64,000 nucleotides of DNA from CAZCZU01 sp964503475 (GCA_964503475.1 CAZCZU010000008.1:7634-71633), one strand, 5' to 3'; positions 20,172 to 28,839 are shown, counted from the first letter of the stretch. Notes: generated by a model not told the origin, from the letters alone. Numbers and translations: made by a program.

Positions 20172-21049
20172 AAATAGGTCTGGGAACCGTTCAGTTCGGA
20201 TTGCCGTATGGCGTTTCAAACACGACCGGCCGTACGGAAGCGGATGAAGTGGGCCGCATTCTGGAATATGCCGAATCGAGCGGGATTTGTGTGCTTGATA
20301 CCGCTGCTGCATATGGTGACAGTGAAAAAGTTCTGGGCCGATTTATTTCAGGGAATTCCGCTTTTCGAGTTGTGACCAAGACCCTTCCCATCAAAGGTGA
20401 CATCGTTGACAGTGAGGCTGTGGCATCGGTTGAACAGCGTTTTGAAACTTCCCTGAAAAATCTCGGTCAGGCTTCAATTTACGGGCTTTTGTTGCATCGG
20501 GCCGACGATCTCCTGAAGCCTGGTGGTGGGGAGCTTGCCTCCTGGCTGGCCGCGCAAAAGGTATCGGGCAAGGTCTCGAAGGTTGGTGTTTCGGTATATG
20601 AACGCCGAACGCTGGATGCCATTCTGGATAAACATGCGATTGATGTTGTCCAGCTGCCATTGAATATCCTCGATCAGCGACTGCTGGCAAATGGCTATCT
20701 GGCTGAGTTAAAGGCGGCAGGCATCGAGATTCATGTGCGCTCTGCATTTTTGCAGGGGCTGTTGCTGATGCACCCCGATGAGATGCCACCCTATTTCTCA
20801 GGAATACAAGCGCATATGCGTTGTCTGAAACAATTTATCGAAGATCAGGGCTTGTCTTCCATTGAAGCCGCTCTCGGCTTTGTCTCTTCTATCGATGAGG
20901 TCGACTCGGTGGTGTGTGGGGTCAATACCATTGAGCAGTTAAAAGAGATCGTTGCGTGTGCTACTACATCTGTAGATGCGGCGGCGTACAAAGAGTTTGC
21001 CATCTCAGATGAGAAGGTCCTGGACCCTTCGCAATGGCAGCTTGCATGA
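20168..21049 (+). CDS. Aldo/keto reductase
   Basis: 293-residue TIM-barrel oxidoreductase: MKIGLGTVQFGLPYGVSN, catalytic Asp/Tyr in VLDTAAAYGDSEKVLGRF, lysine in VVTKTLPI, YGLLLHRADD, SKVGVSVYE, VQLPLNILDQR and VCGVNTIEQLKEI. Proteins of this type recur beside pseC and spsF-like genes in nonulosonic-acid clusters, but a defined reaction is not established to my knowledge. It overlaps pseC by 4 nt. The 78 bp after it carry no hairpin terminator. Confidence 0.85.
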   Translation: MKIGLGTVQFGLPYGVSNTTGRTEADEVGRILEYAESSGICVLDTAAAYGDSEKVLGRFISGNSAFRVVTKTLPIKGDIVDSEAVASVEQRFETSLKNLGQASIYGLLLHRADDLLKPGGGELASWLAAQKVSGKVSKVGVSVYERRTLDAILDKHAIDVVQLPLNILDQRLLANGYLAELKAAGIEIHVRSAFLQGLLLMHPDEMPPYFSGIQAHMRCLKQFIEDQGLSSIEAALGFVSSIDEVDSVVCGVNTIEQLKEIVACATTSVDAAAYKEFAISDEKVLDPSQWQLA

Positions 21050-21127
21050 GGAGCACGGCATAGGCGATGCTGTGGGAAGGGACTCTACCGATATGAATCA
21101 ATCAAAAGTAACAAGGCATTATAAAGT

Positions 21128-21901
21128 ATGATCCTGGCAATACTTCAAGCTCGCCTATCTTCATCCAGACTCCCGGGCAAGGTGTTGATGCCCATTCTGG
21201 GGAAGCCGATGCTGCTCAGACAGATTGAAAGGGTTTCAAGGAGTCACTGTGTCGACAAGCTGTGTATAGCAACGACTACTGACCCTACGGATGACCCTAT
21301 CGAACAGTTGTGTGAGCAACATGGTATTGCCTGCTTTCGGGGGAGCATGGACGATGTTCTGGATCGTTATTACCAGGCTTCAAAAGAGTATAATGCGGAA
21401 CATATTGTACGCCTGACAGGAGATTGCCCGCTTGCAGATCCGGCGATGATAGACAATGTGATCCGTTATTATCTGGAAGGGGGCTATGATTTCGTCTCTA
21501 ACTGTGTGCACCCGACGTTTCCGGATGGACTGGATATGGCGGTATTCAAACGGAGTGTGCTGGACGAGTCGTGGCAAAAAGCCGTTCTTCCATCTCATCG
21601 TGAGCATGTCACTGCTTATGCGCGGCAGCAGGAAGAACGATATAAAATCGGTTCGTTTGAAGGTGCACATGATTACTCCGGCATGAGATGGACCGTTGAT
21701 GAAAAAGAGGATTATAACTTTGTCGTGAAGGTGTATGAGGAGCTGTATCCAAAGAATCATGCCTTCACGTCTGAGGATGTGTTTGAGCTATTGGCTGAAC
21801 GAAAGGATATTGCGACGATCAATGCCCGGTTCACCAGAAATGAAGGGTTGTTGAAGTCCCTTGCTGAAGATGAACGATGGTTGAAGAGGAACGATGGTTG
21901 A
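21128..21901 (+). CDS. SpsF-type cytidylyltransferase (first copy)
   Basis: 257 residues of the SpsF branch of CMP-sugar/cytidylyltransferase proteins: ILAILQARLSSSRLPGKVLMPILGKPML (nucleotide-binding N-terminus), TDPTDDPIEQLCEQHGIACFRGSMDDVLDRYYQA, VRLTGDCPLADP, HREHVTAYAR and MRWTVDEKEDYNFV. In nonulosonic clusters such proteins often stand where a PseF/LegF CMP transferase would be. A second, clearly distinct SpsF lies at 28836. The last codons fall in a 17-bp tandem duplication that sets the stop. Confidence 0.85.
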   Translation: MILAILQARLSSSRLPGKVLMPILGKPMLLRQIERVSRSHCVDKLCIATTTDPTDDPIEQLCEQHGIACFRGSMDDVLDRYYQASKEYNAEHIVRLTGDCPLADPAMIDNVIRYYLEGGYDFVSNCVHPTFPDGLDMAVFKRSVLDESWQKAVLPSHREHVTAYARQQEERYKIGSFEGAHDYSGMRWTVDEKEDYNFVVKVYEELYPKNHAFTSEDVFELLAERKDIATINARFTRNEGLLKSLAEDERWLKRNDG

Positions 21902-21907
21902 AGAGGA
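21874..21907 (+). repeat. 17-bp perfect tandem duplication at the 3' end of the first spsF
   Basis: The unit gaacgatggttgaagag occurs twice in direct succession. Because 17 is not a multiple of 3, the second copy is read in a new frame and supplies the TGA stop (21899-21901). With one copy the frame would run past this point toward the next gene. This looks like a recent slippage event. Confidence 0.85.
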
Positions 21908-21913
21908 ACTCAC

Positions 21914-23230
21914 ATGAAGCTGAATAAGAGTCTTGCTATGCAGCAAAAGGCCAAAGAGTTGATTCCGGGAATGACACAGCTGTTGTCCAAACGTCCGGAC
22001 ATGTTCTCTCAAGGCGTCTGGCCTGGCTATTACCAGAAGGCGAAGGGTGCCGAGGTATGGGATCTGGATGGAAACAAATATGTCGATATGAGTATTGGTG
22101 GCATCGGCGCAACCGTGCTCGGGTATGCAGATGATGATGTCGATAATGCGGTCATTGAGGCAATTCGTGGCGGTGTGGCATCTTCGCTAAACTGTCCTGA
22201 AGAGGTGGAGCTGGCGGAAGTGTTGTGCCAGATCCATCCTTGGGCTGATATGGCCCGCTTTACCAGGGCTGGCGGCGAGGCCATGAGTGTTGCTGTTCGA
22301 ATCGCGCGAGCTCACACAGGAAAGGATAAGGTGGCATTTTGTGGATACCACGGATGGCATGACTGGTATCTGGCTGCCAACCTTGCCTCGACATCGGCCT
22401 TGGACGGCTGTCTTCTTCCAGGTCTGGAACCCAGTGGCGTTCCATCGGGCCTGAGAGGAAGTGCCCATCCTTTTCATTACAACAATGCAGATGAATTGAA
22501 GGAAATCTTTTCCCGCCACGGGAAAGAAATTGGTGCCATTGTCATCGAGTCAATTCGGAACAGGCCACCGAGTGAGGCGTTCCTTAGTTGTGTGCGTGGG
22601 CTTGCAGACGAGTATGGTGCCGTATTGATCGTAGACGAAATTTCAGCGGCATTTCGTCTTAATACAGGTGGGGCCCACCTGTTGCTGTCGTTGGAGCCGG
22701 ATATTGCAGTCTTTTCAAAGGCTCTGGGTAATGGGTATCCCATTGGGGCTGTTATCGGCAAGGAATCAGTCATGTCCTCTGCCCAGAAATCATTTATCAG
22801 CAGTACATGCTGGACTGAGCGAAGCGGGCCAGCCGCTGCTTTGGCGGTGATCAAGAAGCATAAGGCGGTCGATGCTGGTAAGCATCTGGTCGAGATTGGT
22901 GAAAGTGTGCGCAAGGGCTGGCAAGAGGCGGCAGAAAAGAACGGCATTGAGATAGAGCTGGGAGGGATTCCGCCGGTTAGCCATTTCGCACTTAAACATG
23001 ACCAGGCATCATCGTTGAAGGCCCTGTTCGTTCAGAATATGCTCGAACGGGGGTTCCTGGCCAGTAACTTGTGTTATGCCATGTACGCGCACACACAGGA
23101 TCACGTGGAGGCATATCTTGCCGCGGTAGATGGATCGTTCGCTGAATTGGCAGATGCAATAGGTGCAGGGGATGTTGACCGAAGGCTGAAAGGCAAGCCG
23201 TCAACACAAGGCTTTAAACGGCTGACATAA
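21914..23230 (+). CDS. Class III aminotransferase (glutamate-1-semialdehyde aminomutase-like)
   Basis: 438-residue PLP enzyme: GAEVWDLDGNKYVDMSIGGIGATVLGYADDDV, FTRAGGEAMSVAVRIARAHTGKDKVAFCGYHGWHDW, VLIVDEISAAFRLNTGG and the PLP lysine in FSKALGNGYPIGAVIGK. It resembles HemL but its place inside a nonulosonic cluster, next to spsF and pseG genes, argues for a sugar or sugar-linked amino-acid substrate rather than haem synthesis. The substrate is unknown. ATG 21914 is 12 nt after the spsF stop with gaagagg upstream. Confidence 0.82.
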   Translation: MKLNKSLAMQQKAKELIPGMTQLLSKRPDMFSQGVWPGYYQKAKGAEVWDLDGNKYVDMSIGGIGATVLGYADDDVDNAVIEAIRGGVASSLNCPEEVELAEVLCQIHPWADMARFTRAGGEAMSVAVRIARAHTGKDKVAFCGYHGWHDWYLAANLASTSALDGCLLPGLEPSGVPSGLRGSAHPFHYNNADELKEIFSRHGKEIGAIVIESIRNRPPSEAFLSCVRGLADEYGAVLIVDEISAAFRLNTGGAHLLLSLEPDIAVFSKALGNGYPIGAVIGKESVMSSAQKSFISSTCWTERSGPAAALAVIKKHKAVDAGKHLVEIGESVRKGWQEAAEKNGIEIELGGIPPVSHFALKHDQASSLKALFVQNMLERGFLASNLCYAMYAHTQDHVEAYLAAVDGSFAELADAIGAGDVDRRLKGKPSTQGFKRLT

Positions 23231-23309
23231 TCAAGTGGCAGGGATGGGAATAAATGGTTACCGATCTGTTTCCAGCATGGCTCCCATTTGCTTGGCCGGG
23301 GATTTACGG

Positions 23310-23978
23310 ATGAGCAGTCAGAAAGAGACCTTTATTAATTCCGAGGCCGATGAATGGTTTAATCGCAATGCGGATTCCTGCAGTTCCGGGAAGCCGGAAG
23401 CGCACGTGCCGCTGAAGATAATGAAGGAAGTCGAGCTGCATCCGAACAGGGTTTTGGAGATCGGGTGTGGTAACGGAGTCCGCCTGGAACAGGTCAGGCA
23501 GGCTTTCGATTGTGAATGTTATGGTATCGATCCATCGTCAAAGGCGATTCAGGATGGTGGTGACAGGTTTCCGCATCTCCACCTGAGCGAAGGTACAGCA
23601 GAGACCCTTCCTTTTGAGGATGATGCTTTTGATACGATAATTTTCGGTTTTTGCCTTTATCTGTGTGACAGAAAGGATTTATTCAGGATTGCCTTTGAAG
23701 CTGACAGGTGCCTAAGGGATGGAGGTACACTGGTCGTGATCGATTTTCAGCCGCCATTTCCATATAGAAATAGATACTCACATAGGGAGGGTATCTATAG
23801 CTATAAGATGAATTATGGAAAAATGTTCCTGTGGAATCCTGCATGTTTTGAGGTGGCGAATGTGATTTACAGCCATTCAGGATATGCCTTGCGAGATGTC
23901 CCTGATGAGCGGATAGGTGTGTCCATCCTTCGCAAAAATGAGGGGGGAGCATATCCAGAGTCTCCTTTTTGCAAATAG
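23310..23978 (+). CDS. Class I SAM-dependent methyltransferase
   Basis: 222 residues. VLEIGCGNGVRLEQVRQAF and YGIDPSSKAIQDGGDRFP form the SAM-binding motifs, followed by ETLPFEDDAFDTIIFGFCLYLCDRKDLFRIAFEADRCLRDGGTLVVIDF. A longer frame opens at GTG 23235, but ATG 23310 with a gggg upstream gives the normal N-terminus (MSSQKETFINSEADEWF). Similar proteins sit in flagellin-glycan and capsule loci. The target is unknown. The DNA from here to ~30500 is visibly more AT-tolerant than the flanks. Confidence 0.8.
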   Translation: MSSQKETFINSEADEWFNRNADSCSSGKPEAHVPLKIMKEVELHPNRVLEIGCGNGVRLEQVRQAFDCECYGIDPSSKAIQDGGDRFPHLHLSEGTAETLPFEDDAFDTIIFGFCLYLCDRKDLFRIAFEADRCLRDGGTLVVIDFQPPFPYRNRYSHREGIYSYKMNYGKMFLWNPACFEVANVIYSHSGYALRDVPDERIGVSILRKNEGGAYPESPFCK

Positions 23979-24004
23979 TTCCAGGTCCGGTGTTCGGGTG
24001 AGAT

Positions 24005-25042
24005 ATGCGTGACGTATGTTTGATCCGGTGTGAGTATTCCGAAAAGGTTGGTTTCGGGCACTTGATGCGTTGCCTCGTGCTCGCGGCCGCGCTTCATGAA
24101 AAAGGATGTGCTGTTTATCTCCTTTCAACGAAGGGGCGCCCAGAGCTTTCATGGGAAAATATCGATGTGATCAAGGAATGGTTCCTCACGACCAATGAGG
24201 TGGGAACTACAGATGATGCTCAGCATGTAGTAAGTGTGGCGAAAGACATAGAAGCGACACTGCTGGTTCTCGACTTTTATGATATCTCCGAATCCTATCA
24301 ATTGATCCTGCGTGATGAAGGATTGCATTGGCTGCAATTCGATGGCTTTGCCAGGCGGCCATTATGGGGTGATTGGATTGTGTCCATGAGTCCGGCCGCG
24401 GACAGGAACCGCTACCTTCTTCAGCAAAAAAATAGTGAAACAACATTCTGTCTGGGGCCGGAGTACGCCATTCTTCGCCCGGAGTTCCGAAAGCATACGA
24501 GAAGCAGCAGGGTGATCGGTTCAGTAAAAAAGGTGATGCTCTCCTTTGGAGGGGGGGAGGATCGTGGTTTGACACTTTTTTGCCTTGAGGCAATTAAGCG
24601 TTCTGGTTGGGAAGGGAGTGTCATTGCAGTTGTGGGGCAAGGGAATCCATTTATTAAAGAGATTCATACATGGGCTTCCTGTAGCGGAGCGGGCTGGGTG
24701 CAAATCAGGATCGATGAGCCAGATATGGTAGGGGTCATGGCTGATTGCGATTTGGGCGTAATCTCTGGGGGTATGACTTCCTTTGAGGCTGCGGTTATGG
24801 GGTTGCCTACCCTCATGGTCTGCCTGGCAGAGAATCAAAAGGCCAATATCGAAGCTTGGAGCCACCTTGGCGTTTCTGTAGATTTGGGAGATGTAGGTCA
24901 GCTGGAGGAAGAGAGCTTTGCCCGTCAGTTTCTTGCCCTTGTTCATGATGAGAAGCGCAGGGAGTTCATGTCCCGACTTGGCCGGGAGGTGGTAGATGGG
25001 CAGGGTGCGGAACGAGTGGCTGAAATAATGCTTGGGGAATAG
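24005..25042 (+). CDS. pseG: PseG-like UDP-sugar hydrolase / GT-B
   Basis: 345 residues. The N-terminal GFGHLMRCLVLAAALHEKG contains the Gly-His that supplies the general base in PseG, which removes UDP from UDP-2,4-diacetamido-2,4,6-trideoxy-L-altrose. The C-terminal half has VMLSFGGGEDRG, MADCDLGVISGGMTSFEAAVMGLPTLMVCLAENQ, the nucleotide-binding GT-B half. The usual Pse-type Trp-Glu-Arg after the Gly-rich loop is replaced by SFEAAV, so the substrate may differ. ATG 24005 follows a gggtgaga. Confidence 0.8.
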   Translation: MRDVCLIRCEYSEKVGFGHLMRCLVLAAALHEKGCAVYLLSTKGRPELSWENIDVIKEWFLTTNEVGTTDDAQHVVSVAKDIEATLLVLDFYDISESYQLILRDEGLHWLQFDGFARRPLWGDWIVSMSPAADRNRYLLQQKNSETTFCLGPEYAILRPEFRKHTRSSRVIGSVKKVMLSFGGGEDRGLTLFCLEAIKRSGWEGSVIAVVGQGNPFIKEIHTWASCSGAGWVQIRIDEPDMVGVMADCDLGVISGGMTSFEAAVMGLPTLMVCLAENQKANIEAWSHLGVSVDLGDVGQLEEESFARQFLALVHDEKRREFMSRLGREVVDGQGAERVAEIMLGE

Positions 25043-25051
25043 AGTCTGAAT

Positions 25052-25684
25052 ATGTCTGATGCAACGTCTTCGATGCGCGTTGTCCCTTTGGATATCGAGC
25101 TGAAGGGAGACCGCAACTACATCAATGGCGCAAGTTTTTATGAGCATGTGGTGGCGTATCTTTACGATGCATTGCCCGAGCTCTCTCATGGTGCTTTCAA
25201 AATGATTATCCATGCCTTTGCGACAAAAAAATGTACTTTTGTTTATGGGCTGGATGAGAAGATGGCGAAGCCAGACCGGGCCCGGGTTGAGGTATTTGCC
25301 TCGACGGGAATCCATGGCTGGGTTGTCGAATCCGATAATGATGTAAACCACCGCGTTCCATTTCCTGAGGAAGAAATTACAGCTCATTGCGTTCTGGGAG
25401 AGGATCGCTCTGCCAGGATGGTGTCGAAGGTTTCTTTCCTCCCTATTGAGATACTGGTGGCAATTACCAAAAAGCTGCATCAGTCGGAATTTCCGGACGT
25501 GGCAGGAAAATGGATCTTTACCCGTATTGACCTTGATCGGCTGCTTGATGAAAGTGACGGTGGACAACTGGGAGTCAAGATTCAAAAGAATATCGGCACA
25601 CGCCTTACGCAATCGGTGGTGACGTCCGGTGACGTTCCAATCGGGAAAATCTATTTTTCTATGGTGACTGAATGGCCCGAATAG
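25052..25684 (+). CDS. Unrecognised protein preceding the KAS III gene
   Basis: 210 residues, no family I recognise. It has no signal peptide or membrane helix. The N-terminal half reads YINGASFYEHVVAYLYDAL then HAFATKKCTFVYGL, an alpha-then-beta pattern that could suit a hot-dog or related small-molecule fold, but no catalytic motif is secure. The C-terminal half contains KWIFTRIDLDRLLDE and IGTRLTQSVVTSGDVPIGKIYFSMV. It overlaps the KAS III gene by 13 nt, so a joint role in the acyl module is inferred from context only. Confidence 0.6.
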   Translation: MSDATSSMRVVPLDIELKGDRNYINGASFYEHVVAYLYDALPELSHGAFKMIIHAFATKKCTFVYGLDEKMAKPDRARVEVFASTGIHGWVVESDNDVNHRVPFPEEEITAHCVLGEDRSARMVSKVSFLPIEILVAITKKLHQSEFPDVAGKWIFTRIDLDRLLDESDGGQLGVKIQKNIGTRLTQSVVTSGDVPIGKIYFSMVTEWPE

Positions 25685-26601
25685 CAGCGATTGGCAGCTA
25701 TGTGCCGGTTTTGTTCGAAGATAACCTGTTGAAGCAGGAGAAGTTCGACGTGGACCGGGAGTTTATACTCGGAAAACTTGGTGTTCGGCAGGTATCAAGG
25801 AAAGGGGCTGAGGAAGATACATCTGATATGTGTGTGAAAGCGTATCAGGCTTTGCCGGAAGATGCCCGCCCGGCACATGTCGACTGTGTTGTCGTCTGTA
25901 CGCAAAATCCGGATGGTGGTGGTATTCCACATGTGTCGGCCATCGTGCATGGCAAACTTGGCCTGGAAGATGACTGTGCCTGCTTCGATGTTGCCCTAGG
26001 CTGTTCCGGATATGTCTATTCGCTCTCTATCATTCAATCATTTATGGAGAGTAATGGTTTTTCATCGGGACTCCTGTTTACAGCTGATCCTTATTCAAAA
26101 ATTGTTGATCCGGACGATAAAAATACGGCGATGCTTTTTGGAGACGCTGCTACGGTTACGGTGCTCCAATCGGGCGCGGAAGGTGAGGGCGGGCTCACTC
26201 TCGACCGCTTCGTATTTCAGACTCGCGGAGCCGAATGGGAAGCCCTGCATAATGCAAATGGTCCGATTTTCATGAATGGCCGGGCAGTGTTTAATTTTGC
26301 ATTGATGAACGTTCCCGCCCAGGTTGGAAGACTGTTGAATTTGGCAGATAAAAGTAAGGATGATATCGATCTGTTTCTTTTTCATCAGGGCAGTAAATTC
26401 ATCGTCGATAATCTGCGTAAGAAAATGGGGCTGAAAGAGGGGCAGGTTCCTGTCGCAATCGAGCAATATGGCAACACGGTATCCTCTTCGATTCCCCTGC
26501 TGCTAGAGTCCGCTCTGAAGGACTCCGATATTCGCACAATCGTTATGAGTGGGTTTGGTTTGGGTCTTTCTTGGGCAAGTTGTCTGGCAATTCGAAATTG
26601 A
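25672..26601 (+). CDS. 3-oxoacyl-ACP synthase III (KAS III) in the sugar-acyl module
   Basis: 309-residue thiolase-fold condensing enzyme that joins an acyl-CoA starter to malonyl-ACP. The whole catalytic triad is visible: Cys111 in FDVALGCSGYVYSL, His238 in LFLFHQGSKFI and Asn268 in EQYGNTVSSSIPL, very close to E. coli FabH spacing (112/244/274). Also VCTQNPDGGGIPHVS and GFGLGLSWASCLAI at the end. Position beside an ACP and an LpxD-like acyltransferase, far from fab genes, indicates a dedicated acyl supply. VioS of Pseudomonas flagellin-glycan islands is a precedent. Confidence 0.9.
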   Translation: MARIAAIGSYVPVLFEDNLLKQEKFDVDREFILGKLGVRQVSRKGAEEDTSDMCVKAYQALPEDARPAHVDCVVVCTQNPDGGGIPHVSAIVHGKLGLEDDCACFDVALGCSGYVYSLSIIQSFMESNGFSSGLLFTADPYSKIVDPDDKNTAMLFGDAATVTVLQSGAEGEGGLTLDRFVFQTRGAEWEALHNANGPIFMNGRAVFNFALMNVPAQVGRLLNLADKSKDDIDLFLFHQGSKFIVDNLRKKMGLKEGQVPVAIEQYGNTVSSSIPLLLESALKDSDIRTIVMSGFGLGLSWASCLAIRN

Positions 26602-26619
26602 TGTGGATTTGAGGTTGAA

Positions 26620-26868
26620 ATGAGTAACGAAACTAAGGTATTGCAGGAGCTCAAGGAGCTTGTTGGTGTTGTGGCACCTTCGGCCGTGATTTCCTCCGAA
26701 GAGGATTGCGACAGGGCTCTGAACGAAATCGGGATCGACTCCCTCGACACAATGTCACTCTTGCTGGAAGCTCAGGAGAAGTTTGGCGTGGAGGTTCCCG
26801 ATGAGGCTGTCGACAAGCTGACAAGCCTGCGATCAATTGCTATCTATATCCTAGAAAACCAAAGCTGA
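26620..26868 (+). CDS. Dedicated acyl carrier protein
   Basis: 82-residue acidic helical protein with the phosphopantetheine-accepting Ser41 in EIGIDSLDTMSLLLEAQEKFGVEVPDEAVDKLTSLRSI, the standard ACP helix II-III layout. It has the right length for a free-standing ACP. A gaggttgaaatg Shine-Dalgarno precedes ATG 26620. Sitting between KAS III and an LpxD-like acyltransferase, it most likely carries the short acyl chain for transfer to a sugar amine. Confidence 0.92.
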   Translation: MSNETKVLQELKELVGVVAPSAVISSEEDCDRALNEIGIDSLDTMSLLLEAQEKFGVEVPDEAVDKLTSLRSIAIYILENQS

Positions 26869-26884
26869 TTTTTTCGGGGCTCCT

Positions 26885-27769
26885 TTGAAATTAAGCGATT
26901 ATTTTGAGCCGGATGTACTGCGGCGTGATGCATCTTTTGAGCAGCTTGGGCATGCGGCAAGCCAAGAGGCAGCTACGCTCGTTTATTGTGAATCCATCCA
27001 ATATATTCGTATGGCGAATGCGAATGCGAATGTGCAGGCGGTTATAACCAACGATGTTTTGGCCGAATCGGTTGATGCCGAAAAGGGATTGCTGATCGAT
27101 GCTTCACCCAGACTTTTGTTCTATGAATTGCACAAGCAGCTGATCAGTGACGGGCTCGGTTTGCACCGGGTGGAAGGAAGGGTCGGCGAAGGTTGTATCA
27201 TTCATCCTTCAGCTCGCATATCTAAAAAAAGCAGTATTGGCTGCAATGTCATCATTAACGAGAATGTTGTGATATGTGATGGCGTTACCGTGGGTGACAA
27301 CACTTTTATTGATGTTGGTACAGTGATCGGTTCAGAGGGAATCCTTTATGTCTGCAAAGACGGGATGAATGAAACGGTTCGCCATGGGGGAGGGGTTGTC
27401 ATTGGAGAAGGTGTAACCCTTTTGGCCAATTCGGTGGTGGTAAAATCAATTCATCCAAGCCAGCTGACAATGGTGGGAGATCACTCCATTGTCGGTATTG
27501 CCTCCAATGTTGGCCATGATGCTGTTGTTGGAAAGAACTGTGTTATTTCTGGTAATTGTGTGGTTGCACGAGGTGCCCGATTGAACGATGGGGTTTATGT
27601 GGGAACCTCATCGGTGATCCGGGAGTACGTAAACCTGGGCGAAAAAGCACAGGTGAAGGCCGGTGGAATTGTGGTTGGGCATGTTGGGGCCGGCGAGGTC
27701 GTGTCCGGAAACTTTGCGATCCGCCATCGCAGGCACCTTATGCAGCTTGCAAAAGAAAAGGCATCATAA
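26885..27769 (+). CDS. LpxD-like left-handed beta-helix acyltransferase
   Basis: 294 residues. An N-terminal LpxD-like domain (~1-100) precedes a hexapeptide-repeat beta-helix from ~105 (VGEGCIIHPSARISKKSSIGCNVIINENVVICDGVTVGDNTFID). The segment TVIGSEGILYV is close to the LpxD substrate loop and a catalytic-type His occurs in SIVGIASNVGHDAVVGKN. LpxD itself N-acylates UDP-GlcN with hydroxyacyl-ACP for lipid A. Here it probably uses the neighbouring ACP to N-acylate a 4-amino or 7-amino sugar. It starts at TTG 26885; no earlier ATG exists and later ones cut into the domain. Confidence 0.82.
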   Translation: MKLSDYFEPDVLRRDASFEQLGHAASQEAATLVYCESIQYIRMANANANVQAVITNDVLAESVDAEKGLLIDASPRLLFYELHKQLISDGLGLHRVEGRVGEGCIIHPSARISKKSSIGCNVIINENVVICDGVTVGDNTFIDVGTVIGSEGILYVCKDGMNETVRHGGGVVIGEGVTLLANSVVVKSIHPSQLTMVGDHSIVGIASNVGHDAVVGKNCVISGNCVVARGARLNDGVYVGTSSVIREYVNLGEKAQVKAGGIVVGHVGAGEVVSGNFAIRHRRHLMQLAKEKAS

Positions 27770-27780
27770 GCAAAACAGAG

Positions 27781-28839
27781 ATGACAGAAAAACGATGCAA
27801 ACAAGATATTGTTGAGCTGTTGGGGAACGATACCCCTCCGTTCGTGATTGCTGAGTTGTCGGGAAACCACAATGGATCGCTTGACCGGGCGCTGGAGATT
27901 GTGCGTCTTGCGGCAGATGCGGGCGTCCATGCACTCAAGCTGCAGACCTTCACCGCTGACAGTATGACGCTGAATCTCGAAGAACCGGATTTCATGGCCA
28001 ATCCCGACAGTGTCTGGCGTGGGAATAAGTTGTATGATCTGTATCAGGATGCAGCTACACCCTGGGAGTGGCATGCACCTGTTTTTCAGTTGTGTGATGA
28101 ACTTGGGCTGATTGCGTTCAGTTCACCGTTTGATTATGAGGCGGTTGATTTTCTGGAAGGCCTTGATGTTCCCATGTACAAGATCGCATCCTTTGAGATG
28201 GTCGATATACCTCTGATCAGGAAAGTTGCCAGCACCGGAAAACCGATGATCATATCAACAGGTATGGCGACCGTTGATGAAATCGACGATGCTGTAACAG
28301 CGGCGAGAGAGAGCGGATGCGATAATCTGGTGCTTCTGAAATGCACCAGTGCCTATCCTGCCCCTCCAGAGAATGCGAATCTACGGAGTATTACGCGCCT
28401 TATCGAGCGTTATGAATGTCCGGTTGGACTGTCCGATCATACTCTGGGGATAGGCGTTGCGGTTGCTTCAGTGGCATATGGTGCATCGGTGATCGAAAAA
28501 CATTTTACAAATGATCGCAACGAGGGGGGCGTGGACAGTGCCTTCTCCATGGAGCCAGGCGAAATGGCTCAGTTGGTGATCGAGTCGAAAAGGGCATGGC
28601 AGGCCGGGGGTGAGGCGGTGATCGGCCCGGTTGGTGCGGAGGTCAATGGTCGGAACCGGCGTCGTTCCCTGTATGTGGTTGACGACATGAAAGCTGGGGA
28701 CGTGGCCACATCAGAAAAGGTCCGTTCAATCAGGCCTGCTAACGGTCTCTCTACAAAATACCTCGAGGATATTTTGGGCAAACGTGCAGTAAAAGATATC
28801 CGGAAAGGTACGCCGGTTTCATGGGAGCTTTTTGAATGA
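27781..28839 (+). CDS. pseI: Pseudaminic acid-type synthase (PseI/NeuB family)
   Basis: 352 residues. It condenses a 6-carbon 2,4-diamino sugar (or ManNAc) with phosphoenolpyruvate to a nine-carbon nonulosonic acid. PFVIAELSGNHNGSLDRALEIVRLAADAGVHALKLQTF is the PseI/NeuB TIM-barrel start, followed by ISTGMATVDEIDDAV, LLKCTSAYPAPPENANL, VGLSDHTLGIGVAVASVAYGASVIEKHFTNDR. The antifreeze-like SAF domain is C-terminal (NRRRSLYVVDDMKAGDVATSEKVRSIRPANGLSTKYLEDILGKRAVKDI). ATG 27781, 11 nt after the acyltransferase stop. Confidence 0.9.
   Translation: MTEKRCKQDIVELLGNDTPPFVIAELSGNHNGSLDRALEIVRLAADAGVHALKLQTFTADSMTLNLEEPDFMANPDSVWRGNKLYDLYQDAATPWEWHAPVFQLCDELGLIAFSSPFDYEAVDFLEGLDVPMYKIASFEMVDIPLIRKVASTGKPMIISTGMATVDEIDDAVTAARESGCDNLVLLKCTSAYPAPPENANLRSITRLIERYECPVGLSDHTLGIGVAVASVAYGASVIEKHFTNDRNEGGVDSAFSMEPGEMAQLVIESKRAWQAGGEAVIGPVGAEVNGRNRRRSLYVVDDMKAGDVATSEKVRSIRPANGLSTKYLEDILGKRAVKDIRKGTPVSWELFE

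Noticed and set aside
21914..23230. HemL (haem biosynthesis glutamate-1-semialdehyde aminomutase)
   Set aside because: The fold matches, but the setting within a nonulosonic cluster and divergence from HemL wording argue for a sugar-pathway enzyme.
26885..27769. Housekeeping lpxD of lipid A synthesis
   Set aside because: No lpxA, lpxB, fabZ or bamA neighbours; it is next to a private ACP and KAS III, and the N-terminal domain looks divergent.
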